Source of the DNA: JAJZQZ01 sp963790415
Lineage (GTDB): Bacteria; Actinomycetota; Thermoleophilia; RBG-16-64-13
Reading direction: 5' to 3'
Assembly: GCA_963790415.1 (NCBI GenBank)
Contig: CAWBOK010000001.1
Location: forward strand, 930,001-994,000
Length of the DNA stretch: 64,000 nucleotides
Shown: positions 37,525 through 47,009 of the stretch, in pieces
How positions within the stretch are numbered: position 1 is the first letter of the stretch
Layout of the letters: each line of letters begins with the position of its first letter
Position numbers and translations under genes: made by a program
Notes under the pieces: generated by a model
Seen by the model: only the letters and a program-made list of their open reading frames with translations
What the model was told of the DNA's origin: nothing
The model's database searches: none

Positions 37525-37933
37525 CGGTCTGCCTCAGTCGTTGCGGAAGGGTGGCCGATAGCGATAGAACCGTCACCGATCGAGCGAGCTCAGGCCCCGA
37601 TTCCGCTGCGCATTCTACCATTCCGCGTGGGGCCCGCTATACCGAAAGACTCCCAATGTGCCTGGGGTGTACCCATGACGCGACGGTTACAGATGCGGCA
37701 ACACGAAACCAGCCGGTTTCAAGGGGATCCACCGCTCGCTGAACACTCGACGACCGGAGATACGCTGGCCGGGCCGCGGGCAAGCGTCGCGAGACGACTT
37801 GAAGTCCGCGGACAGCCTTGAACGAAAGCGAGAGACCGTAGAGCGGGCACGGTGAGGGGCCGTCACCGACGAACATGTGGTTGACGAGGGCCAACGCCCC
37901 CGCCCCCACCCCTCTGCTAGAATCACGCCTGCC
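37525..37933. other. Intergenic region between divergent wzm and fcl
   Basis: 409 bp with no supported gene. It holds a minus-strand extended -10 for wzm (TGGTAGAAT, 37620-37612) and a plus-strand one for fcl (37915-37923). A weak open minus-strand frame of mixed composition crosses 37640-37860, but it has no family resemblance and is not called. Confidence 0.6.
37915..37923 (+). promoter_or_regulatory. Extended -10 box before fcl
   Basis: TGCTAGAAT is the closest match to consensus among the boxes in this window. Transcription would start near 37930, leaving about 4 bases before the ATG at 37934 and no room for a Shine-Dalgarno. Confidence 0.5.
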
Positions 37934-38979
37934 ATGCCAGTCGATCCCCACACCCGCATCTATCTGGCCGGCCACGCGGGCCTGGTGGGCGGCGCCATCC
38001 TGCGCGCCCTGCAGGCCCGCGGTTACGACAACCTGATCCACCGCACCTATGCGGAACTCGACCTCACCGACCAGGCGGCCACCCGCGCGTTCTTCGCCGC
38101 CGAGCGGCCCGACCTGGTCATCCTGGCCGCAGCCCGCGTCGGAGGCATCCTCGCCAACAGCGAAGAGCCCTACGAGTTCATCCACGACAACCTGGTCGAT
38201 CGAGCTCAACGTGATCGACGCCGCGTTCCGGCACGGCGTGCGCCGACTGCTCGTTCCTGGGCAGCTCGTGCATCTACCCCAAGCTCGCCCCGCAACCGCT
38301 CAAGGAGGAGTACCTCCTCACCGGCCCGCTGGAAGAGACCAATCGCCCGTACGCGCTGGCGAAGATCGCCGGCATCGAGATGTGCCGCAGTCTCAATCGC
38401 GAACACGGCACCGACTACCTGTCGCTCATGCCCACCAACCTCTACGGGCCGGGCGACAACTTCGACCTCCACACCAGCCACGTGCTGCCCGCGATGCTGC
38501 GCAAGTTCCATGAAGCCAAGGTGGGCGGACCCGGTGAGGACGGAGTGGACCGACCTGCCCACTCCCCCGTGCGACTCTGGGGCACGGGAACGCCCCGCCG
38601 GGAGTTCCTCCATGTCGACGACCTCGCCGACGCCGCCGTGTATCTCATGGAGCACGCGACCGCGGCCGACATCCCCGACGGCATGGTCAACGTCGGCACG
38701 GGCCAGGACCAGACGATCCGCGAACTCGCCGAGATCGTCCAGCGCGTCGTCGGTCACCGGGGCGAGATCGTCTGGGACACAGACAAGCCCGACGGCACCC
38801 CCCGCAAGCTGCTCGACGTCGGCCGGCTGAAGGCGCTGGGATGGGCTCCCTCGATCCCCCTCGAAGAGGGCATCCGGCGAGACGTACGACTGGTACACAC
38901 AGGCACGTCGCCGCCGTCGCCGCCACGGGCGCCGCCACCCCGGCGGTCCCGCGAAGGAGCGAAGCGGCGCCGACCGTGA
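37934..38979 (+). CDS. fcl: GDP-L-fucose synthase family (fcl/wcaG), several frameshifts
   Basis: Epimerase-reductase that turns GDP-4-keto-6-deoxymannose into GDP-L-fucose. About 345 aa after repair. RIYLAGHAGLVGGAILRAL (Rossmann), DLVILAAARVGGILANS, then in other frames LNVIDAAFRHGVRRLL, a Ser-rich SSCIYPK loop, PYALAKIAGIEMCRSLN (catalytic Tyr-x3-Lys) and TDYLSLMPTNLYGPGDN through VNVGTGQDQTIRELAEI. Shifts lie near 38200, 38250, 38300 and 38882; at the last, removing one base gives RRTYDWYTQ. The stop overlaps the next GTG. Confidence 0.85.
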
Positions 38980-39949
38980 CCAAGTCCGCCCTCATCACCG
39001 GCATCACCGGCCAGGACGGCGGCTATCTGACCGCCCTCCTGCTCGACAAGGGCTACACGGTGCACGGCATGATCCGGCCCACCGCCGACATCACCGGCAG
39101 CCGCATCGACACGCTCGGCCACGCCCACCCGGGGCGCGTCCATCTGCACTACGCCGACCTCACCGACACCTCCAGCCTGGCGGCGCTCATGGACAAGAGC
39201 GAGCCCGACGAGGTGTACCACCTGGCCGGGCAGAGCCACATCCAGGTGAGCTTCGACCTGCCCGAGTACACCGGCGAGACCACCGCCCTCGGTACGCTGC
39301 GGCTGCTCGAAGTGATCCGCCGCCGCCACAAGCCGGTGCGCTTCTACCAGGCGGCCACCTCGGAGATCTTCGGCGAGCCCGAGGAGGTGCCTCAGACCGA
39401 GCACACCCCGTTCCACCCGGTGAACCCCTACGCGGCCGCCAAGCTCTACGCCTTCTCGCTGGCCGGAGTCTACCGCCGCGCGTACGGCCTGCATGCCTCG
39501 AACGGCATCCTCTTCAACCACGAGAGCCCGTTCCGCGGCCCCAACTTCGTGACCCGCAAGATCGCCCGCGCAGCGGCCGAGGCCGGCGCCGGGTCCACGG
39601 AAGGCGTCGCTCTGGGTAACCTGGAGGCCCGACGGGACTGGGGCTATGCCGGCGACTACGTCGAGGCCATGTACCTGATAGTGCAGGCCGAAGAAGCCGA
39701 CGACTACGTCATCGCCACCGGCGAGAGCCACTCCGTGCGCGAGTTCTGCGAGCGCGCCTTCGCCCGGGTGGGGCTCGACTATCGCGACCACGTGCACCAG
39801 GATCCGGCCTTCTTCCGGCCGGTGGACATCACCGAGACCCGTGGCGACGCGACCAAAGCCCGGGAACGCCTCGGCTGGACCCCTCGGGTGACCTTCGACC
39901 AGCTCGTCGACATGATGGTCGACGCGGAGATAGAAAGGATCGCGGGAGC
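38976..39949 (+). CDS. GDP-mannose 4,6-dehydratase-like protein, first paralog
   Basis: Extended SDR enzyme of the GMD family. GTG start overlaps the fcl stop (GTGA). SALITGITGQDGGYLTALLL (NADP-binding), YHLAGQSHIQVSFDLPEYT, AATSEIFGEPEEVPQ, the catalytic NPYAAAKLYA, and ILFNHESPFRGPNFVTRKI are all clear. Some positions differ from canonical GMD (MIRPTADITGS instead of the usual KRR loop; shorter central part), so it may be a related dehydratase or reductase acting on GDP-sugars. It runs in frame into the next gene without a stop, probably because of a one-base error near 39950. Confidence 0.8.
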
Positions 39950-41123
39950 ATGGGCTAAGACCGCCCTTATCACCGGCATCACCGGCCAGGACGGCGCCTA
40001 CCTGGCCGAGTTCCTCCTGGGGAAGGACTACACGGTCCACGGCATCAAGCGCCGCGCCAGCCTCTTCAACACCCAACGGGTCGACCATCTGTACGAGGAC
40101 CCCCACACCCCCGGCGTGCGCTTCCACATGCACTACGGGGACATGACCGACGCCACCAACCTGATCCGCATCGTCCAGGAGACCCAACCCGACGAGATCT
40201 ACAACCTGGCGGCGCAGTCGCACGTGCAGGTGAGCTTCGAGACCGCCGAGTACACGGCGAACGCGGACGCCCTCGGCACCCTGCGCCTCCTCGAGGCCAT
40301 GCGCATCTTGGGCCTGGAGAAGAAGACCCGCTTCTACCAAGCTTCGACCTCGGAGATGTTCGGCCTGGTCCAAGAAGTACCCACAGCGCGAGACCACGCC
40401 GTTCTATCCCCGCAGCCCGTACGCGGCAGCCAAAGTCTATGCGTATTGGATCTGCGTGAACTACAGAGAGGCCTACGGGCTTCACGTGTCGAACGGCATC
40501 CTCTTCAACCACGAGAGCCCCCTCAGAGGCGAGACCTTCGTCACCCGGAAGATCACCCGTGCCGCCGCCCGTATCGCCCTCGGACTGCAGGCCGACCTCT
40601 ACCTGGGCAATCTCGACTCGCTGCGCGACTGGGGCCATGCGCGCGACTTCTGCGTAGCGATGTATCTCATGCTGCAGCAGGACGAACCCGACGACTACGT
40701 CATCGCCACCGGCGAGCAGCACTCGGTGCGGGAGTTCGTGTCGGCGGGCCTTCGCCGAGATCGGGATCGTCCTGACCTTCCAAGGGAGCCGGCCTTGACG
40801 AGGTCGGCGTCATCGCCGATCTTGACCCCGAGCTACTTGCCCGGGCCCGCGACAGCCAAGGCGCGGAGGGCGCCGGGAGTGGGGGACTCGAGCCCCTCTC
40901 CCCCGGCCAGGTGCTTGTACGAGTCGATCCGCGCTACTTCCGCCCCACCGAAGTGACCACGCTGCTCGGCGACGCCACCAAGGCACGGGAGAAACTCGGC
41001 TGGAGTCCCGCGGTCCCGTTCAGCGAGCTTGTGCACGAGATGGTGTGGAGTGACGTGGACGAGGCTCGGCAGGACAGAGTCGTGAAGGCGGGCGGATTCC
41101 GCGTGCGGGCATCCAGGGAGTAG
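39950..41123 (+). CDS. gmd: GDP-mannose 4,6-dehydratase, two or more frameshifts
   Basis: Makes GDP-4-keto-6-deoxy-D-mannose, the branch point to GDP-fucose or GDP-rhamnose. ALITGITGQDGAYLAEFLL, HGIKRRASLFNTQRVDHLY, YNLAAQSHVQVSFETAEYT, then a shift near 40383 and YAYWICVNYREAYGLHVSN, ILFNHESPLRGETFVTRKI, YLGNLDSLRDWGHARDF; another shift near 40745; the C-terminus has VRVDPRYFRPTEVTTLLGD. Start ATG 39950: one G must be dropped from ATGGGCTAAG to read MAKTALITG. It contains an unusual Gly/Ser-rich insert of about 30 residues before the DPRYFRPTE motif. Confidence 0.86.
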
Positions 41124-41158
41124 AGGCCCCGCGACAGCCGCCACCTCGTGGTTGATGT

Positions 41159-41671
41159 TCAACCACCCCGCCGCCACACCAGCCACCCGACGACCAACCC
41201 AAGCCCCGCCCCCACCAGGTCGAAGAGCACGTCGCGCGGAGAGCCGGTGCGCGAGGCGATCGTGCTCTGGTGCAACTCGTCCAGGATCGCCACCGCGCCG
41301 CAGAAGGGCAACGCGATGACGGCGACCGCCGGCAGGCCCCGCAGGCCGGCAAGACGACGCGATGATCGAGGCCGAAGTGTCGCCCGAGCACCCGGGGCAA
41401 CCCACCGCTGAAACGAACGCGCAACCAACAACCCCAGTACGGCGTACTCGGCCACATGGGCCAGCTTGCGGACCCACCACGGTAGGAACGTCGGTGCGGC
41501 CAAGGATGATGTCTCCGGCCCAAACAACCACGGAAGCCAGCCATGAAGCCCGCGCACTATCCAGACGTCACTGTGCGTTTGGGCGCCGATCTCGCTCGAC
41601 GTGAGGGCGATCACGCCCACCCAGACCACCACAGGTGCCCACAACCACAGAGATGTCAGTGTTCGGCGCAT
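41159..41671 (-). CDS. VanZ-like membrane protein
   Basis: 170 aa, four predicted spans. LWLWAPVVVWVGVIALTSS at the N-terminus, WVRKLAHVAEYAVLGLLVAR and AILDELHQSTIASRTGSPRDVLFDLVGAGLG show the VanZ pattern, including the conserved His/Glu in KLAHVAEY and the DELHQ motif, which occurs here inside a longer conserved loop. Function unproven; VanZ itself gives mild teicoplanin resistance and relatives sit in glycan loci. The ATG at 41671 is chosen because upstream frame has no homology. Confidence 0.8.
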   Translation of the reverse strand: MRRTLTSLWLWAPVVVWVGVIALTSSEIGAQTHSDVWIVRGLHGWLPWLFGPETSSLAAPTFLPWWVRKLAHVAEYAVLGLLVARSFQRWVAPGARATLRPRSSRRLAGLRGLPAVAVIALPFCGAVAILDELHQSTIASRTGSPRDVLFDLVGAGLGLVVGWLVWRRGG

Positions 41672-41770
41672 GAGACGCAAGTGTCGCACACCACGCGGTC
41701 TTCTTGCTGCCGCGCGCATGGCCCCTGGGGCGCATCGCCGCCGCATGGCAGACCGACAACCCCGATCGCC

Positions 41771-41779
41771 TGGTAGAAT
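41771..41779 (+). promoter_or_regulatory. Extended -10 box before UDP-HexNAc dehydrogenase
   Basis: TGGTAGAAT. Transcription would begin near 41786, leaving a leader of about 4 bases before the ATG at 41790. Confidence 0.5.
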
Positions 41780-41789
41780 GACGCTCACG

Positions 41790-43203
41790 ATGAACGACTC
41801 CACACCGTCAGTCACACCCGCGACTCCCGCGCCCCCACCCGCGTCGTCCGCGCCAACACGCGCCTCCAACCCGCACGCCGCCGACCTCCTCGAGCGCATC
41901 GCCGACCGCACGGCGACGGTGGGCATCATCGGGCAGGGCTACGTGGGGCTACCGCTGGCCCTGGTGTTCGTCGAGGCCGGTTTCCAGGTGGTGGGCTTCG
42001 ACGTCGATCCCGAGAAGGTGGCCGCCCTGGAACGCGGGGAGAGCTTCATCCGCCATATCGGGCCCGAACGGGTAGCTGCCGCCCGCGCGGTCGAGCACCC
42101 ATGTGGAGGCGCGGCCTTCACCGCCACCACCGACTTCTCCCGATTGCCTGCGTGTGACGCGATAATCATCTGCGTACCCACGCCCCTTGGGCGGCATCGC
42201 GAGCCGGATCTCAGCTTCGTGCACGACACGGCCCGCGTCGTGGCCGATCACCTGCGGCCGGGGCAGCTCGTGATCCTTGAATCGACCACCTACCCGGGCA
42301 CCACCGACGAAGAAGTGCAACCGTTGCTCGAGGCGTCAGGCCTCTTCACGCCGCAGGACTTTCTCCTGGCCTTCTCTCCGGAACGGGAAGATCCGGGGAA
42401 TCCCGACTTCTCCACGCGCACCATCCCCAAAGTGGTGGGAGGCGTGAATCCGGAGTCCACCGACGTCGCGGCGGCCCTGTACCGCGCGGCGGTCGACCTG
42501 GTGGTACCGGTGAGCAGCTCGCGGGTGGCCGAGGCGGCGAAGTTGCTGGAGAACATCTACCGATCGGTGAACATCGCCCTGGTGAACGAACTCAAGATGG
42601 TGTTCGATCGCATGGACGTCAACATCTGGGAGGTCATCGAGGCCGCCAAGACCAAGCCCTTCGGCTATCAGCCGTTCTACCCCGGACCGGGCCTGGGCGG
42701 GCACTGCATCCCCCTCGACCCCTTCTACCTCACCTGGAAGGCCGCCGAGTACGGCCTGTGGACGCGCTTCATCGAGCTCGCCGGCGAGATCAACACCCGC
42801 ATGCCCACGTGGGTGGTGGACAAGGTGCGGGAGGCCCTCTCCGATCGAGGGCCGCAGCCTCAAGGGCGCCCGGGTGCTGGTGCTCGGCCTCTCCTACAAG
42901 GCCGACATCGACGACGACCGGGAATCCCCCAGCTACGAGATCATCGAGCTGCTCGAGGAGCGCGGAGCCGTCGTCGCCTACTGTGACCCGTATTTCCCCG
43001 AGGCCCACCCGGGTCGACACCACGACGTCTGTCTCACCTCGGCCCCGTTGACCGCGGAGGAGTTCGGCCGCTACGACTGCCTGGTGCTCTCAACGGCCCA
43101 CCGGGAATTCTCCGATCCGACCCTCTACGCCCAGACCCGGCTGGTGGTCGACACGCGGAATGTGGTGCGACCGGAGTGGGGACCGCAGGTGGTGCGCGGG
43201 TAG
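41790..43203 (+). CDS. UDP-N-acetyl-hexosamine dehydrogenase (WbpA/TviB type), one frameshift
   Basis: Oxidises a UDP-HexNAc at C6 to the uronic acid. About 470 aa with an alanine/proline/threonine-rich N-terminus. VGIIGQGYVGLPLALVFVE (Rossmann), AIIICVPTPLG, ILESTTYPGTTDE, FSPEREDPGN, AKLLENIYRSVNIALVNEL and the catalytic Cys in GPGLGGHCIPLDPFYL. Frame changes near 42850; the C-terminal VLVLGLSYKADIDDDRESP continues to the end. The ESTTYPGTT and PLDPFYL motifs point to WbpA/WecC rather than Ugd. It may act with the epimerase at 45648-46707. The ATG at 41778 lies within the -10 box and is less likely. Confidence 0.88.
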
Positions 43204-43250
43204 GAAAGGCTCACGCTGGCTGCCATGCGCCTCCGGCGGCCGAGCGTACG

Positions 43251-43692
43251 TCAGACAGCTTCGGGCGGATCGGCAATCCGCCGCAGGCCTGCGAACCGTG
43301 TCAAAATGCCGGTCGAAACTGACCACGGCCGGCAACCCAGCATCACCCCAAGGCCCGCCTCGGACCAGGGCGTACGCCGCAAGGTACGCATCGGCGAGGG
43401 GGATGGAGCTTCTCTCGAAGAGTTCCAGTGCCCGCTGGACCACTTCGCGTTGTTCGACCACCAGCCCGGGAGCGTTGCCCAGCGATCCCAGCAGTGTCGC
43501 GACCGTCGAGCGCTCCAGGCGCAGGACGCGTCGGAGAACGAAGCCGGTTTCGACGAGAATGACGGTAGGCAGGAACAGCTCGAACGCGCCGGCAGCTGCA
43601 GCGTCAAAGAGCCCACGGGCCCGCTCCGCCTGTTCGGGTGGCTCCCCGGTGAGAAATCGGACCACTACATTCGTGTCCACGCACACTCTCAC
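43251..43692 (-). CDS. PIN-domain toxin, frameshifted end
   Basis: About 146 aa. VRVCVDTNVVVRFLTGEPP (first Asp), LPTVILVETGFVLRRVL (Glu), SIPLADAYLAAYAL (Asp), SFDRHFDTV (last Asp). As written the frame runs on for some 50 odd residues; removing one T near 43310 gives the normal ending AGLRRIADPPEAV and a stop at 43251. GTG 43692 overlaps the antitoxin TGA (GTGA). VapC/FitB-like toxin partnered with an AbrB-type antitoxin. Confidence 0.82.
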
Positions 43693-43961
43693 TGCGGCTC
43701 CTCGCCCCCCAGTCGATCCGCAGCATCCGTGGTCCATGCTACCTCGATGAGCTCCTTCAACTCGGCCTCGTTGTCGGGGACCAGATGAGCCAGGTGCCTG
43801 AGCGACCCCGCCAGCTCCGCCCACGGTGCGACCCGGCGCAGCATGACGCGATCATTCTCCAGCACGATCTGCACGCTGTCGCCTTCGCGGATCCCCAGCG
43901 TCTCGCGAATGTCCTGAGGGATGGTAACCTGACCCTTGCGGGTGACCTTAGATGTGGGCAT
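43689..43961 (-). CDS. AbrB/SpoVT-type antitoxin
   Basis: 90 aa. TSKVTRKGQVTIPQDIRETLG and GDSVQIVLENDRVMLRR form the swapped-hairpin AbrB DNA-binding fold; the acidic C-terminus (VPDNEAELKELIEVAW) should bind the toxin. Start ATG 43961; an upstream in-frame ATG at 43973 adds four residues. A palindrome at 43985-44002 is placed to serve as its operator. Confidence 0.83.
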   Translation of the reverse strand: MPTSKVTRKGQVTIPQDIRETLGIREGDSVQIVLENDRVMLRRVAPWAELAGSLRHLAHLVPDNEAELKELIEVAWTTDAADRLGGEEPQ

Positions 43962-43984
43962 AGCTAACTCCATGCGCTCAGTAG

Positions 43985-44002
43985 TACTGCTTGATCGCAG
44001 TA
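43985..44002. promoter_or_regulatory. Palindromic operator of AbrB-PIN pair
   Basis: TACTGC-TTGATC-GCAGTA is a perfect 6-bp inverted repeat with a 6-base spacer, 12-24 bases upstream of the antitoxin start and in AT-rich DNA. This is the usual place for antitoxin self-repression. Confidence 0.6.
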
Positions 44003-44114
44003 TATTCCATACGTCGTTGGTTGTACATTGGCAGGCAAGCGGGAATCCGGCGGCGTCTTCTCTGCCGGGACCGGTGAGGGTGCAAACGTCTGCCGCCTGT
44101 GCCACAATCGAGGC

Positions 44115-44456
44115 ATGAGAATCATCGTTAGTCCCATCGCGTTGAAGGATCTCTCACTCATGGCCGAAAACGGGTTTGGAAACCTCGTCAAGGGCGTCGT
44201 TGATGTGGAACGCGAGATCATGGCCATCGACGCGGAACTCCACTCCGACGAAGAAGCGCTCCTTCTCGAAGACGGTTCCCGGCAGGCTGACCTCTGGGGT
44301 ATCAGCATATATCCTGACTTGGCAGCTGACGAACGCATCGAGTTCGACTCGATGATCAACATCCGCCCGTCACAGGGCAATCGCTCGCGTGGTGTCGACG
44401 ACCCCGAGATCCGCGCCAAGATCGTCCGCATCGTCGACGCGCTGGTAACACCATGA
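44115..44456 (+). CDS. DUF5674 family protein
   Basis: 113 aa, soluble. Strong family pattern: LVKGVVDVEREIMAIDAELH, LLEDGSRQADLWGISIYPD, EFDSMINIRPSQGNRSRGV and a C-terminal helix. Function unknown. ATG 44115 follows CACAAT (44101-44106) by 8 bases, so the message is probably leaderless. Its stop overlaps the next start (ATGA), a coupling that suggests the two proteins work together. Presence among toxin-antitoxin genes is suggestive but proves nothing. Confidence 0.75.
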   Translation: MRIIVSPIALKDLSLMAENGFGNLVKGVVDVEREIMAIDAELHSDEEALLLEDGSRQADLWGISIYPDLAADERIEFDSMINIRPSQGNRSRGVDDPEIRAKIVRIVDALVTP

Positions 44457-44800
44457 GCCCTCAGCATCGAGAGCTGGCGGCCGGCCGGTGGCAGAACCTC
44501 TCGCTCCTGGAGCAGTTGGCCAACGTCGGAAGCGAGATCGAGCGCGCGCTCACCTGGGCCGCGAAGAACAACCCCGAATACAGTCGCATGGCCCTCGAGC
44601 GGGGGCTGGAACTCCTCGATCTGACCATCGCCGATCCCAAGCATCGGCATCGCCTAAAGGAATTGACCCGCCTGCGTGAAGTTCTCCGCGACTACTTCTG
44701 GGGAGAGAACCAGTTCGGGTCGGCAGAGAGCAGCTGGCGGAGCTACTTTCATTCCTACGGCATGGCCGTCGCGCTGAAGAAGAAGCCTCTCGCCGGCTAG
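44453..44800 (+). CDS. Conserved hypothetical partner of DUF5674
   Basis: 115 aa, helical, soluble. WQNLSLLEQLANVGSEIERAL, then RGLELLDLTIADPKHRHRL and ELTRLREVLRDYFWGEN are the conserved parts, with a C-terminal YFHSYGMAVALKKK. I recognise the pattern as a conserved small protein of unknown function that often begins WxNMSLxEQLANIGSE. Coupled to the DUF5674 gene by ATGA overlap, it could be a novel two-gene module. Confidence 0.7.
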   Translation: MSPQHRELAAGRWQNLSLLEQLANVGSEIERALTWAAKNNPEYSRMALERGLELLDLTIADPKHRHRLKELTRLREVLRDYFWGENQFGSAESSWRSYFHSYGMAVALKKKPLAG

Positions 44801-44865
44801 GCGACGCGCGCTCCCGAAGGCCGTCTGTGCAGGTGCACCCCTTCCGGGCGCACAAGGCCGCCCGA

Positions 44866-45202
44866 TCATCTCCGGAACAGCCGCACATCGGTGAAGAAGG
44901 CCTGGGTCTCGCCGATCTCGATCTGGGAGAAAGCCGGGTGGAGCGGGTTCAGCAGGTAGTTAGACTCAGCCGGGATCACGACGCTGGGCACGGCCAGCAC
45001 CGCGCTCGTGAGGCCCTGAGCCCACGCCGTGCCGAGTTGCTGTAGCTGCCCGCGAACGGCTATCTCGCGCCATCCGACGGGCAGAGCCTCCTCCGCCACC
45101 CGTTCGATGGGGACCGCAGCGGGAATCGACGCCGCGATGACCACGTAGCGCGCCCGCAGGGGGTCGTCCTGCACCAGCGACCAAACGCCAGACGGTGAGC
45201 AT
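44866..45202 (-). pseudogene. RES-domain toxin remnant with internal deletion
   Basis: Begins MLTVWRLV, the usual first strand of RES (NAD-degrading) toxins, then jumps in another frame to SLVQDDPLRARYVVIAASIP, PVGWREIAVRGQLQQLGTAW and VPSVVIPAESNYLLNPLHP, the family's second half. The stretch between, about 40-45 residues holding the GGRWN motif and the catalytic acidic residue, is absent. The remaining C-terminal half is well conserved, so the deletion is probably recent. It follows the matching antitoxin remnant by 9 bases. Confidence 0.72.
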
Positions 45203-45211
45203 CAGCCGGAA

Positions 45212-45549
45212 TCAGCCGAAGACGCCGTGCTCGATGCGTCCCAGCGTGTCCAGGACGCTCTCTGCGCCGATGTCGGTATCGAGCAGGCTGAGGGGAGTCA
45301 CGGCGCCCAAGGCGGCATTCGGTGCTTTCAGCCAGTCGACGGCGGCCTCCAGGCTCTCGAACACCTCCTCGGCCAGTTCCACGACGCGAGCCAGCCTGAC
45401 GATCTTGCCGGACTCCTCGGAGTTCAGGCTTCCCATTCTCCTGCGTCGCGCCATATCGACGAGCAGGGCTCCACCCGCAAGACACTCGAGCCCCCAAGTA
45501 AGGCGTTGACCGACAGACGGACCCCGGTAACAGGTGCCGCGATGCCCAT
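45212..45549 (-). pseudogene. MbcA/ParS/Xre-type antitoxin remnant with internal deletion
   Basis: The C-terminal toxin-binding domain is intact: LNSEESGKIVRLARVVELA, LKAPNAALGAVTPLSLLDT and ESVLDTLGRIEHGVFG, the classical partner of RES toxins. The N-terminus (ATG 45549, VNALLGGSSVLRVEP) is in another frame and the roughly 40 residues normally between them, most of the HTH domain, are missing. An internal start near MARRRRMG could still give a short C-terminal protein of about 70 residues. Confidence 0.68.
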
Positions 45550-45647
45550 GACTACATGCCCCCATGTACGGAGATGGTCATATGGCGGTCATCATAGTCA
45601 CTAGTGGCGCGCATTCCAAGGCGGCATCCGCTGCACCAGCCGCCGCC

Positions 45648-46707
45648 CTACCCCTCGGTCGAGACCTCCCGGGCCCACTCTCGGTTCGCGCGATACCACT
45701 CAGCCAGGCGGTTGATACCCTCCTCGAGCATCACCTCCGGCTCCCAGCCCAGCAGAGTGCGGGCCTTCTCGACCGTGGCCCAGGTGGCCGGCACGTCGGC
45801 GGGCGCGGGGGGATGGAACTCCAGGCGGGCAGGCTTCCCGGCGGCGGCTTCGGTCATACGGACGACGTCCATGAGCGGGTGCGGCGAGTCGCTGCCCAGG
45901 TTGATCACCTCGAAACCCAGGGGCGTCAGCGCGAGGATGGTGCCACGGGCGATGTCGTCCACGTAGGTGAAATCGCGCGACTGGGTGCCGTCGCCGTAGA
46001 TGCGCACGGGGCGGTCCTCGTGGATCCACTGGCAGAAGCGGAAGAGGCTCATGTCGGGGCGTCCAGCCGGGCCGTAGACGGTGAAGTAGCGCAGCACCGT
46101 CACGTCCAGGCCGTGCAGGTAGTGGTACGTGAAGCACATGGCTTCGGCGGCCTTCTTCGAGGCGGCATAGGGAGACAGCGCCCGGTTGGTGTCGGCGTCT
46201 TCTGAGTACGGCAGGGGGTTGTGCGCCCCGTAGAGGCTGGAGGTGCTGGCCAGTACGAACTTGCGCACCCCGTCGCGGCGGCAGAGGTCGAGCAGGTTGA
46301 GGCACCCGGTGGCGTTGGTCTCCAGATAGATCCAGGGGTCCTCTACGCTCGGCCGCACGCCGGCGCGGGCGGCCAGGTTGATCACGGCGTCGTAGGCGGC
46401 GCCCCCGGCCTCGCCGCCGCAATGGGCCGAGCCCGTGATCCACGCCTGCTCCAGGGCGGGGCGGTCGGTGATGTCGACCCGCAGGAAGAGGAAGTCGCCG
46501 CCGCCGCCGAGGCCCTCGAGGCTCGGCGGGACCGCCGCCGTCGAGGCCGAAGCGCTCCTCGAGGCCGGCAAGCCGGTGCTGCTTCATGCGTACGTCGTAG
46601 GCATCGTTGAGGTTGTCGATGCCCACGACGGTGTGGCCATCGGCCAGCAGGAACTCGGCCACGCGGGCCCCGATGAAACCGGCTGCGCCGGTGAGGAGGA
46701 TGTTCAT
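45648..46707 (-). CDS. NAD-dependent UDP-sugar 4-epimerase, one frameshift
   Basis: About 350 aa. ILLTGAAGFIGARVAEFLL, GIDNLNDAYDVRMKQHRL is the hallmark of UDP-glucuronate 4-epimerases (CapI-like). After a shift near 46525 come VINLAARAGVRPSVEDPW, LASTSSLYGAHNPLPYSE, LSPYAASKKAAEAMC (Tyr-x3-Lys), RYFTVYGPAGRPDM and FTYVDDIARGTILAL. The motif ARAGVRPS supports UDP-GlcA to UDP-GalA conversion, consistent with ugd and the HexNAc dehydrogenase nearby. Start ATG 46707 with GAGGA upstream. Confidence 0.87.
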
Positions 46708-46814
46708 GCGCGAATCCTTATCACTCCGGCCGCCGGTGCGGCGAAGAGGACAGCATCGCTGATCGACGGGAAGCCGTACGATGACGAGGCACAAGCCGCA
46801 TTCCGGCCGATCCA

Positions 46815-47009
46815 CTGAAGACCGATTTGGTCATTGACGCGAGTGACACCGACTTTGCCTCAACCGGGCTGCGAGTCTCATCTACGCTTCAGCTGCATCG
46901 CTTGATGACCGTCACAGAAGCGTCGCTGCGCCGCGAACTTGGCGTACTGTCGCCGGCGATGCAAGCCCAAGTGCAAGAACGACTCAGCGAACTGCTGGAA
47001 CAGGGGTGA
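46815..47009 (+). pseudogene. Truncated PemK/MazF toxin (C-terminal half)
   Basis: About 64 residues: LKTDLVIDASDTDFASTGLR, VSSTLQLHRLMTVTEASL and RRELGVLSPAMQAQVQERL match the second half of PemK/MazF endoribonuclease toxins. The first half, with the RNA-binding PxRG-like start, is absent and no antitoxin gene lies upstream. It converges on the remnant ATPase gene. Confidence 0.68.

Noticed and set aside
37637..37870. A minus-strand gene between wzm and fcl
   Set aside because: The frame is open but has no start with a ribosome site, no recognisable motif and mixed composition; the region contains promoters for both flanking genes.
43090..43250. A long C-terminal extension of the PIN toxin at 43251-43692
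   Set aside because: The extension is antisense to the dehydrogenase gene's end and has no family match; removing one T near 43310 restores the normal toxin ending.
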